The notes beneath the pieces were generated by a model. It had not been told where the DNA came from. It did not search any database and saw nothing but the letters and a program-made list of their open reading frames with translations. Of a stretch of DNA of 64,000 nucleotides, positions 54,550-64,000 are shown piece by piece. Origin of the DNA: Oegoconia quadripuncta (lineage: Eukaryota > Arthropoda > Insecta > Lepidoptera > Autostichidae); the NCBI GenBank assembly GCA_949316235.1, contig OX438751.1, positions 20,212,801-20,276,800 of the forward strand, given 5' to 3'. The position numbers and the translations under genes were made by a program. The number at the start of each line of letters is the position of its first letter. Position 1 is the first letter of the stretch.

Positions 54550-54680
54550 TGTTTATTTATTTATTTTATAATTTATTGCACACGAGTACACGTAAAGGTC
54601 AAATACATACTAGATATAGGATGTACAAAAGGCACTAGCTTATCTCTAAGAAGATATTTCTTCCAGCAAGACCCTGCAAA
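54550..54680 (+). repeat. LINE 3' tail (family F)
   Basis: ATAATTTATTGCACACGAGT, GATGTACAAAAGGCACTAGC, TTATCTCTAAGAAGATATTT. Confidence 0.6.
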
Positions 54681-54837
54681 TGTGAAGGAAAACATGTTCG
54701 ATAGGATAGACATACATTCTCGCGCTTTAAAGAAGACTCTACCATATTAAGGATGATAAAAGGTTTAACCACCAGATAGGTTTAATAGGAGACACCGCGG
54801 CGGCCATACAATAACAATTTAGTAGAAGTATATGCCT

Positions 54838-55115
54838 ACCGAGCGTCGGTGGCTCAATGGTTAAGACGCGGTCCCCCAATTAGGAGGTCCGGGTTCGATT
54901 CCCAGGCCATGCCAAGCCAAGCCAATGGCTTTTTAAATTTAATTTCTTAATACAAGTGAGATAAATATCGGGGGGAAAATATTGGGTAATTGATCTATAC
55001 AGTCTGTGAAGTCCCCAACCCGCATTGGGCTAGCGTGGTGGACTATGGGCCCATACTCGTTCTTATACGAGGGAAGGCCTATATCCGTGCAGTGGGATGT
55101 TTACGGTTGATGATG
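54838..55115 (+). mobile_element. SINE family B, shortened copy
   Basis: GAGCGTCGGTGGCTCAATGG, GGTCCGGGTTCGATTCCCAG, GCATTGGGCTAGCGTGGTGG, CCGTGCAGTGGGATGTTTAC, GATGATGATGATAT. Confidence 0.85.
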
Positions 55116-55836
55116 ATGATATACCTATGCACATACTCCTGTGTGTCGAACGACGTTCCTTCTATACGTGATGAATTAATCAAATTTATATCTCGTTTGG
55201 CATGTTCCTGCGTAGAGTAGAAAGGGGTCAATCATTGTTTCCAACCGAGCGAAAGCGAACGAACCCTCTTCCTTAGCCTAGATCAGTTAAGTACTGTTCA
55301 TTGATAAGGAAAGCTTATGTCCAACAGCGGACATCTAATTATATGATGTCAAGCTCTGTGGCGAATGTCATATTTTCCTTTCCGTTTGCATTTTTCCACT
55401 TTGCGTATCACAGACGTAGATTTCTAACCCGATCTAGAATCTATTTCATTATTGGTCCAAAAGGTTTTCGTTACAGTTAAACCTGACCTGGGGGCCGATC
55501 GCGCTAATTTTGAACGATAATATCAAAGCTAAACAATAACCAAAAACGTTACATTAAACACATTTCGTATCGCGCTAACCATTTGAACGGAAATTAAACT
55601 AGTTTTTTTAATACTAGTGGTTAGCTCTAAACATTTTGGGATTGGTTTTACTTTGGTAGCGTCAACGATATAATCGTTCACAAAAAAAAGCGCGATACCA
55701 CTTTTTACTCCAGCTATAACTAAAGCTAAACCAAAACCAACAACGTTCCGTTCGAACGGTAAAACCGTTGTAAAATACCCCTGTGGTCCCCTGACCATTT
55801 CGTCAAAATCCATTACATTCCTCACACCAATAGTTT

Positions 55837-56140
55837 AGGTACGTACGCGACCGGGGGGTGTCGTCGCATCGGGCCGTCGTGCCTCATACCGCTCGCTGAT
55901 TGCTCGCTAATCGCCTTCCAGGAATGGGCCTCTCCTTGTTAGAGGGGGGGGGGGGCAGGGCGGGGGGGACCTGGAGCCGCTAATGCGTTCCCAGGTCCTC
56001 CTACTGCCAAGGAAGGTCGCCGCGGGGTTTTAATGGGTATCCCTCTCGATAGGGAGGGGAGTCCCACATAACCGACTCGCCGTCCCCCAGGCGAGCGGTA
56101 CGCGTAATGCGTTTCCCCGTGTCAAAAAAAAAAGGTACGT
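55837..56140 (+). mobile_element. 5'-truncated LINE with poly(A) and target-site duplication
   Basis: A GC-rich 3' UTR-like segment (GTCCCCCAGGCGAGCGGTAC, GCGTTTCCCCGTGTC) ends in ten A. AGGTACGT at 55837-55844 is repeated at 56133-56140. The segment resembles the 3' end of L1/R1-like elements of silk moths, from memory. It contains a run of twelve G. Confidence 0.8.
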
Positions 56141-56149
56141 CCGCACTAT

Positions 56150-56375
56150 TTGGACACAGTCTCGTCTCACTTAGGAGAGTGTATGGGCCTTATTCATCAC
56201 GCTGGCCAGTGTATATTGGTGGTTTGGTGTTGGTCTAGTGGCCATCTGACAGTCAGTATTTTTAGTCTGTTCCTGTTAAAGAACCGCGTGCTCACTGAAG
56301 CATTGAAACATGAAAATATGTGGTCACAAGGAGTGATTGCGCTAGACGTTCCTGAATTTCACTAATCGACAACAA
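56150..56375 (+). repeat. Dispersed repeat, same family as 2660-2870
   Basis: TCTCACTTAGGAGAGTGTAT, CATCACGCTGGCCAGTG and TATTGGTGG then CTAGTGGCCA appear in the order seen at 2660-2870. Confidence 0.55.
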
Positions 56376-57119
56376 ATAGGAAATACTCTAGGGCCAGCTT
56401 CAACCAATTGCATTTGTAGCATCTTTTTTAATGAAAGATTTTTTTATAGAAAACTTTAAACTTTAGTTAAAGAAATACGCTCTACCATTGCTCGAGACCA
56501 ATATACCTGTTAGCAACGACTTCGGATTTGCCCCATCTCAAGTTACAGCAACTCTATTAAGCTTTGAACGTAAAAAGCTTGTCGTCTGGAAAAACCAATA
56601 GGCTGAGGAATTCGTCTATTTGCGTCGATAACAGCTCTAACTCGAGGTATGTGGTAACTAGCGAGTATTTGAGGAATTCGCGCTATTCGGTGGCGCGAGT
56701 TGTCCGCCGCGGGGGGCGACGTCGGCATTCCTATCGATCTCTAATTGTAATCGATTACTCGATCGTCATCGGAACGCTCATCTCATAATTACAGAGAAGC
56801 CTTGAGTATGGTTCCGCAATGCCATGCGGGAGCTGGTTTCGTAGGGTTATTTGTGTGTAGGTGTTTCATTAGGAATACGATATGTCTCTGCAGCACTGAG
56901 GCACTTCGGGCTATGCCGGATAACATGACATGCTTTTACCTATTTCTGTCGCCAAATCGCTTGTTTAAATAGAACTGTAGTAACCTGTGTGTGGTACCTA
57001 CGTATGTTAGTTATGGGACTGCTATGCATGAGCCTTTAAGAGAGATCGATGGGAACTAAAAGTAAACCTTATTTTATTTATGAAGTCCTAGTCCTAGTGA
57101 GAGGTGGCGATGCCCCAAT

Positions 57120-57345
57120 CTTGCCGGTTGGTGTAGTGGATAGTGATCCTGCTCTAGAAGACAACAGTTGCGAGCATGAACGCGGTAAATGTTTGTGTGA
57201 TAAATTGGAACATTTATTCCCGAGTCATGGATGTTTATATTCATTTATAACAAAGAAAAATATTTGTGTGGTATATCAACCATCTGGTATCCATAATACA
57301 AGCCTAGTTGCTTAGTATGGAAATACATGACGCTGTGTGAACTCT
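57120..57345 (+). mobile_element. SINE family A, diverged copy
   Basis: CCGGTTGGTGTAGTGGATAG is a good A box. The B box has decayed (GTTGCGAGCATGAACGCGG). Tail ATCAACCATCTGGTATCCAT and ATACAAGCCTAGTTGCTTAG. Confidence 0.8.
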
Positions 57346-58012
57346 TAACTACATGGCACATTTTTTTTCCTTCGAGCACTATTTAGCACTATTCCAGCAC
57401 AGCACGTAGTACATTTTTATTATCATTATTACGTGTACGTACTTATATTCATCAGCCCCCGTAGCATGACAGGCGCATTCGCTTGGACGAAATAAACTAT
57501 CTCACTCTACAACGTCGCGCGCGACCAACGATTTAACAACCAGCTTTACCTACAATTTGGAATGAGAAAATTAGTTGAATTAAGTTTGTTATTGTTTACG
57601 ACATCGATAAAAACAATGGCAGATATCGATAAACATAATTACCAATGCGACGCGAGTTTGTAATTACCTACTCTGGACAACCAGTGATTATCCAAGAAAT
57701 TCAAATTTTCGAAATAGCATATTAAGCACAAATCCCCTGCAAACACAAAGCATAATCTACAGCAACTACCCGGAAAAAATATAGAAGTACGCTTTTGTTA
57801 AGAGTTCGAAATAAAAGATTTTTTTTCCGTGACTTTTATTTTTAAATTTTGAACCGATCTGACGACTCTTAAAAACAAAATTTCCTGAGTAGGCATACGC
57901 ACTGTATGACATCCACCCACAACGTCTCTCTGGAAATCTATGAGGGATGTTCAGCAGTGGGCATTCTGTGGCTGATATATAATGATGAGGTTCGCTTCTA
58001 GTTACTTATTAT

Positions 58013-58344
58013 GATAAATAAAATTCATCATCTTTATAATTCTTGACTCAGTTCACATACACCTAGGACTCAAAATTACGCTGTCGTCGAAAATTGTAAC
58101 CAGAGAGTAGAATAAACACCGTAAAATCGTCAAGAATGTACTGAACACCAATTTCTAGTATTGGTATACGTATGGTTGATCGATAAATAAAATTCATCAT
58201 CTTTATAATTCTTGACTCAGTTCACATACACCTAGGACTCAAAATTACGCTGCCGTAAAAAATTGTGACGAGAGAGTAGAAGAAACACCGTAAAATCGTC
58301 AAGAATGTACTGAACACCAATTTCTAGTATTGGTATACGTATGG
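58013..58344. repeat. Recent tandem duplication, unit 169 bases, two copies
   Basis: GATAAATAAAATTCATCATC begins at 58013 and 58182. The copies are almost identical over GACTCAGTTCACATACACCT, CGTCAAGAATGTACTGAACA and TTCTAGTATTGGTATACG, with only a few substitutions. Confidence 0.92.
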
Positions 58345-58635
58345 TAGAACTCAAGATATAGGTACGATAAAAAGCTTCCCAATTAACTTCGAGTGTAAAA
58401 TAAATATTAGTTAGACGTAATTTCGTCGGTAATTCCGGAGGTGGGAAACCCGGACACAAATGACAATTAAGCCAATAGCTAGGCTGCTGACCATCAAGCG
58501 ATGTCGACCGTCACCGTCACCCATCCACTTGAACGGTCAAGCGGCGTTATTGAAGGTTGACGTCAGACTCCTTGCAAAAAGCTCTTCGTGAAAGTCGAGC
58601 ACTTTCCATTACCTATAATATTATATTATGCATTT

Positions 58636-59030
58636 GGCATCGTCTGGCGCGAATAGACCTTGGATGGGTGACCGCTAGTTACATTTTAACATGACTACCC
58701 TGGCTATGAGCTATAGCTATGAGCGTCGGTGGCTCAGTGGAGGAGATACAGTCTCCCAGTTTGGGAGATCCAGGTTTGATCCCCTGGCAGGTCATGCACC
58801 AAAGACTTTTTAAATTTAATTTAAACTACTTATGTGCATTAATACAGACGGAGCAGACACTCTTAAAGGGTGAAGGAAAACATCGTGAAAAAACCTACAT
58901 GCCTGAGAAATTAAAGAAAAAACATCGAAGGCTTGTGAAGTCCCCAAACCGCACTGAGCCAGCGTGGCGGACTATGGCCCCATACTCCCCCAATATCCCT
59001 GCAGCATGTTTACGGACTGATGACGACTAC
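58636..59030 (+). mobile_element. 5S-like SINE head directly followed by a SINE family B
   Basis: CGTCTGGCGCGAATAGACCT, TTGGATGGGTGACCGCTAGT is a 5S box C region with the 5S-SINE body start (TACATTTTAACATG). At 58722 GAGCGTCGGTGGCTCAGTGG opens a full family B element ending CTGATGACGACTA. Confidence 0.7.
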
Positions 59031-59270
59031 CCTAGGGGAAGGATGATATTTTCGAGTGTATGTATTATGAAGTTTTCTAAGTGACCTTCTGTAGTCTAAA
59101 CGCTTTGACCGATTTTGAAGTGCAATAGGTGTCGTTAGATTCGTTTTGATCCCAAAGTGTCATACAATAATTTTTTTTTGGATAAATATACAAACATGCG
59201 CCTTAACCATGCATTCCAGCGAACGACTACGGCGAGGCCAAAAGGGCAATGTGCGTCTGTATGTATGATA
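59030..59270 (-). repeat. Fragments of repeat family D
   Basis: GACCGATTTTGAAGTGCAAT, GTCGTTAGATTCGTTTTGAT and CAAAGTGTCATACAATAAT match the reverse of family D; a second, weaker start lies at 59238. Confidence 0.55.
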
Positions 59271-59584
59271 CCACCTGTAACCTAACCGCCTCAACCGTTT
59301 TGGACAAATCGCTAGACTCATAAAAGTTGCAGAGATAACATAAGGTATATATGACGTTATGATAGATCCAATATTTATGGTGGACGCTAGCAAACATTTC
59401 GTTACACTTGACACCAAATAATTCCAGCACCCCATCGAGATGGGTATCAAATGATCGGTCTCGACGAAAAAAATTCTAAAACAGGTACCTACCGGTTCAA
59501 TATTCACTTTACCGGTGCAATACATTTATAAAAATACCGAAAAAATTATTATAATAAACCGACTACGGTTAGATATAAAACAAA

Positions 59585-59775
59585 AACAAGACGAAATATC
59601 TCACTTGATTTAGGCCGGAGTCGGAGGGCGCATAATCAAATTTACCTCAATACATCAATCACGAATTGATCGAAGTACGTCAAGTTCTTAAAAAGAAATT
59701 ATTACCTACGTACGAAGAGCCGCATAGAGGCCTCCGACTTCGGCCTAAATTTTTTTAATATCTATCCGTAGTATT
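59585..59775. mobile_element. MITE family 6, copy 2
   Basis: GACGAAATATCTCACTTGAT, TTAGGCCGGAGTCGGAGGGC pairs with GGCCTCCGACTTCGGCCTAA. Same ends as 30320-30490; the centre differs. Confidence 0.75.
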
Positions 59776-59779
59776 TGGG

Positions 59780-61870
59780 TTTTTCTATTTTTTTTTTAAG
59801 TAAACAAACTATCTAAACTGACAAACTTAACACTTTCGCGGACACTGAACGCCTATAGGCGTAATAACAGTAAAACATCTAAATTGTGTCTGTTAAATAT
59901 GTAATCAGTTATGTAGACGCAGTATGAAAGAAGCAGCAAAATGAAGAATGTCGCCTGATAATTTCACATGACATTATAAATGATTTTCAATTTTTTTCCT
60001 ATTTAGTTGGGCCGTGAAACCCGAAAAACAAAATGCCAAATTTCAAAAGTCTGGCCTAACGGAACTAGCCTAGGATTCAAGTGCAATGCGCTAGTTAATA
60101 TTGAAGTCCATATCGTTTAATATAACGAATCCATCTATTCAAATGAGCTTAAATCTTTTGCAGAACTTTTAAGATTATCGTTTGTAGACGTTAGCATTTG
60201 ATATGATACCTCTACACGGCCCTGGAAAAAAGAGTCTTGACAGGGGGACGGACACCAAGTGATCCTATAAGGATCCCGTTTTTACCTTTTACGGTACCCT
60301 AGAAAAACATAGGTACAATGACTCAGAGGATTGCGATAAATCCATCGTTTCGAGAGAATCGATGCTGCATTGTGATTGGATCATGAGAGTTCAACTCGAC
60401 AAGGTCATTAAACTGCAGGTCACACAAACAAACATCCGCTACGATTTATTACCATTACAACGCATCTTTTTATGTACGCTGGTAATTACGTAGTACCTAC
60501 CTCTATTTATATACTGCCTCTAAGTAGATATAAGTGGCCTTCGGAAAAAATACGGTTGTGGGCACTGAGTCCTATATAAGATGTCGCAAAAGATATTGTT
60601 GTGTAAGAAAGCTTAGGAGCTAAGATATCGTGCGATGAAAATGTGATTGCAAGAGTCGGTGGTAACGTGATAGACATGACGTTATTTGTAAATATATTGA
60701 AATATCATGTGAACGCGTACATCGTGCGTGGCTGGTACTCGTAGAAGGTAATTAGGTATCCGCCAGTGGTCGAAATATCGCGGATCTTACTTTTTTGTTC
60801 GCATTCCTAACTCATTAATATTGATGCCGTGCCCGCGCGCATCATGTCTAACCGTTACATTGATCCGGGTTAACATTTCAATGCTAAGGCACATTAGCAA
60901 CAAGTAGCAATTGTAGATGAATCGCTTCGAATGTGGAATAACTAGTAAATTGACCAACGAAGGTATACCAGTGCAATATTTATACTTAGCTCTATTATTG
61001 TTGGATTGTGTTATATGAAGCATTCGTGACGTACATAATGGAACACAGAGTTGAAATTCAGCTACTTCGTTAATGTCAAAAAATTATGCATAAATTGTGC
61101 CAAGTTTAAAGGAAAAAAATTGTGCCACTGTAGTTTAGGAATTATTCAATATTTTTAATGAGGATTCTGACCAGAATCCTCGAAATGGAATTACTTGAAA
61201 TCATTTATTTGCTTGATTTTGAGTAAATACATTAGATGACACCAAAAAGAAAGCCCCTTCAAAATCTGCTAACAATGTAGCGTGCACATAAAAAAAATAT
61301 TTCTCATACGCAGATACTGCTTCACCTATAAGCCCAAATGAAATTTGTATCCCAAAAAAATGTCTAAATAGTGCCTTCAAAATATATAAATCCACTCCCA
61401 TGAATAACTAGTACTTCAAGCACAACGAAGTTACAAAAAGTCCCGTCGTCGCCTGCGTGGCGCCTTACAATCCGTTGTTTTTGGAGTAGCAGTTATTCAA
61501 ACGATTTAAGGCCGCCAAATTGTACTGTTCTTTTTTAGGTTTTTTCCGTGTGATGTGTTTACAAAATATGCTGTGTAATAAAGACTTGTTTATTTGTTTG
61601 TATTGCTTAGGTACTTCCTATATTTTTCAAAGGGATATTGGTTTTACACCTATCCCAGAAATTGTAAGCGTTCGTTGAAACGCATTGTGAAGATAGCTGA
61701 TTCACACTGTGTAAACAGAAATATTGTAAATAGTTGCGAGGAAGTTATTATTGTAGTTGTATTTTTTCTCATTTAGTAGCAAATTTTATCATCCTGCCTA
61801 CCCTGTGACAAAACCATTTATATTGGCTCTGCGCGCCACTGTATTGAAAACACGGACCGTCAGGTCTAGT
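59780..61870. other. AT-rich intergenic stretch without recognised genes
   Basis: An RTE-type 3' end lies at 60220-60300. Frames of 60-80 codons (60787, 61201, 61594) show no motif. Confidence 0.45.
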
Positions 61871-61879
61871 CTGACACAA

Positions 61880-61985
61880 ATCTGCTAATCCGCAAGGGAA
61901 CCGAGTGGTGGATTATAGGCCATTACCCCCTCCCAGTGAGAGGAGGCTATGCCCCAACAGTGGGGACGTGTAACAGTTGATGATG
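61880..61985 (+). mobile_element. Isolated tail of the 5S-derived SINE
   Basis: GTGGTGGATTATAGGCCATT, CTCCCAGTGAGAGGAGGCTA, GCCCCAACAGTGGGGACGTG and TTGATGATGATT match the tail of 16621-16900. Confidence 0.75.
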
Positions 61986-62123
61986 ATTAACCCAATCGAT
62001 TTTGGTACAATAAAATAAACAATCTGCTCTATTATGTTCTAAAGGGCTCGTTTCCCGCTTAAGTTTTCAATACAACTCCGTGAAAGCAGTTTTCTTACTT
62101 CTCAAATAAAAGAAAGTGTTACA

Positions 62124-62390
62124 ACCTGTTTGGTGTAGTGGTTAGAAACTCTGCTACTATACCAAAAGGTCGCGGGTTCGAATCCCGCTGGGGGCATTAT
62201 GTTTGTATGATGAATACAGACATGTGTTCCTGAGTTATGGATGTTTTTCATTTATACATGTATTTATTTACAAAAAAAAATGTATTTTTGTAGTTTATCA
62301 ACCATCTAGCATCCATAACACAAGCCTAGATGCTTACTGTAGACCTAGATGGCGCTGTGTGTTTGTGCAAAGACATTTATTTATTATTAT
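62124..62390 (+). mobile_element. SINE family A, full length
   Basis: CCTGTTTGGTGTAGTGGTTA, GGTCGCGGGTTCGAATCCCG, GATGAATACAGACATGTGTT, ACCTAGATGGCGCTGTGTGT, then ATTTATTTATTATT. Very close to 37039-37300. Confidence 0.9.
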
Positions 62391-62554
62391 TCTATGAATC
62401 GGTGTTATTCATATATAGACCTACTTTACGTGACTATGTTAGCATCTTTCCTAATTAAGTTATTCCATCCTCAGTTCTCTGAAAGAACCATCTAGCCTAG
62501 CCTAGCCGATTGTTTTAAATTGTTATACCATAAATAGTTAATACCTGACTAGCC

Positions 62555-62660
62555 ACGACCATCTCATCTAAATCTGTTGTGTTCTGGCTGTTTGTAATAA
62601 TAAGGTAGCTAGTCCTCCAAATAAACTAAAGCTTCACGTAGCTTAGGACCAGTCCGGTTT
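62555..62660 (+). mobile_element. SINE family C, middle part
   Basis: ACCATCTCATCTAAATCTGT, GTTCTGGCTGTTTGTAATAA and GGTAGCTAGTCCTCCAAATA follow 34126-34380 in order. Confidence 0.55.
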
Positions 62661-62839
62661 TATCAACAACGCCCAAAGCATTCTCTTTGTATTAATTACT
62701 TAATAAAATACAGGACTTAAGCTAGCGACCATATGTGTCGAAAAGACGATTGCATGTAATTTTCTCAATAGAAAAAAAAATACAAAACTAGCCCTGAAAG
62801 TATAAATAAATTACGTAAATAATTCATGTAGAATCATAT

Positions 62840-63100
62840 AATATTAGGTCTTTACCTATGAAATTGGAGATTTTTTTCTTCGTTAATCATATGTACCAAC
62901 TCCTACGATTCTATAGCTATTTCCAAATTAACACTGTCTATATTTAACTTAATGTTATCCGATAATACACACAAAGTTTAGATAAATTTGGATTTGCCGT
63001 TCCCAAAAAAAATTCAAAAATGTTTGTATGGAGAAAACAGTCTTAATGAAATTCTTCATACAAAACGTCAATTTCATAGGTTGGGTAAGGACCTAATATT
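62840..63100. mobile_element. MITE family 9, internally deleted copy
   Basis: AATATTAGGTCTTTACCTAT and GGTAAGGACCTAATATT are inverted. It shares AATGTTATCCGATAATACAC and TTTGGATTTGCCGTTCCCAA with 40369-40799 but lacks about 170 internal bases. Confidence 0.85.
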
Positions 63101-63599
63101 TTTGAGTAATAAACCAAATATGATCTTTGTAGTGATTACATGTTTTACATTTTCAAAATATATACTTCGATTTCGGAATAAAAAGGAAATATGTTATTGC
63201 GCGCGCGAAGCGGAATGAGCGGTATTTTATACAATCATGCACGCGATTGAGCAGAATGGAGCTCTGACGACCCATCGCCACTTAAGTCAGAAGTGCGGTC
63301 GAATGTAGGTATCACTGTGACATAATTAATGAGGGTGCGAGTTCATTACTTTGTAAACAAATGTGACACATTGTTTACGCACTAACTAGTCGATCGTTAT
63401 TCCATTTCCGCGATGAGAGGCGGATGCCCCCAGATGTAGCAGGATGCGCATACGCGGTCCTCTGTGTAGGTGAAACGCAATTAGGAGCTATGTGCGACGC
63501 CGTCGCCGTCTGCGCTAGCCGGAACTACCTCTGTGTGTAAAGGCATACGCACATTATTTTGGTGATTTTTTTTTTCAGAACTCGGTTTACAGTAGGTAG

Positions 63600-63672
63600 T
63601 AACCTTCGACCGACTTCACTTAACATCTGATGTGATTGAGGTTCGCGGGTTGGCCGTTGTGCATAAAAAAAA
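63600..63672 (+). mobile_element. SINE family C 3' tail
   Basis: CCTTCGACCGACTTCACTTA, ACATCTGATGTGATTGAGGT, GGCCGTTGTGCATAAAA: the same end as 24010-24085 and 890-940. Confidence 0.65.
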
Positions 63673-64000
63673 GTAACTGGAGACTCCTTTTAAGCATTCT
63701 TTTCTCCTTTTCTATAGTCACAGAAAATATTGAATATATATTCTTTTAAATTCGATATTTTGAAAATATTTTCTAAACTTATTAGATCTGTACACTGTAT
63801 GTAACCTGGGTGGCAATGACAAGTCCGAGCAGTACATAATAATTCTGTTTATTAACTCTTGTATAACGAATCACATAGTTTATTATCAAATTAGTCGATC
63901 GGAGTGACGGTGCAAGCCTTCTCCCAAATCAATTTCTATTCCACATTTGAATGCATTCCTTTTTTAATCGACTTCATTACAACGCGCCGTCTACCACGGC

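Noticed and set aside
55440..55830. Possible inverted-repeat element with AAAACC/GGTTTT blocks
   Set aside because: Ends do not pair convincingly; only a short ACTAGT mirror is visible at the centre.

Overview
The window is AT-rich, intron-rich animal DNA. Gene structure, protein sequence and the repeat community (tRNA-derived SINEs, RTE- and Jockey-like LINE 3' ends, many short inverted-repeat elements) point to a moth or butterfly (Lepidoptera). That assignment is an inference from repeat style and protein similarity, not from a database search.

Three protein-coding genes can be assembled exon by exon, with GT-AG introns and matching phases. (1) Positions 8865-24866, minus strand: mitochondrial aspartate aminotransferase (GOT2 type), 9 coding exons, 431 residues, all key PLP and substrate residues present. 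(2) Positions 27928-41005, plus strand: a WDFY2-type WD-repeat/FYVE protein, 8 coding exons, 418 residues, complete eight-cysteine FYVE zinc finger. Genes 1 and 2 are arranged head to head, about 3.06 kb apart; that interval holds a very long pure CA microsatellite and several transposon pieces. (3) Positions 48656-53037, minus strand: a secreted protein of 558 residues with a signal peptide and nine peritrophin-A (CBM14) repeats, in 3 coding exons.

The rest (1-8864, 41006-48655, 53038-64000 and the long introns) is repeat-dominated. At least three SINE families are visible: family A with a tRNA head and a conserved tail, family B with a tRNA head and a tail ending in GAT-type repeats, and family C. 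There is also a 5S-rRNA-derived SINE whose tail resembles that of family B. Several inverted-repeat elements (MITEs) occur, some in two or three copies, with a mariner relic, an LTR-retrotransposon 5' end with primer-binding site, and 3' pieces of RTE-like and Jockey-like LINEs. Two degenerate gene-like fragments are possible: an HExxH-bearing astacin-like frame near 5.2 kb and an esterase-like frame near 12.4 kb.

The three genes show no functional link: mitochondrial amino-acid metabolism, endosomal PI3P signalling, and extracellular chitin matrix. I see no CRISPR array, operon, bona fide tRNA or rRNA gene, or coherent new biochemical system. The most unusual observations concern mobile elements: 5S-headed SINEs sharing a tail with tRNA-headed SINEs, a 5S head abutting a tRNA head, a 64-bp perfect palindrome at a SINE tail, and a long hairpin element.
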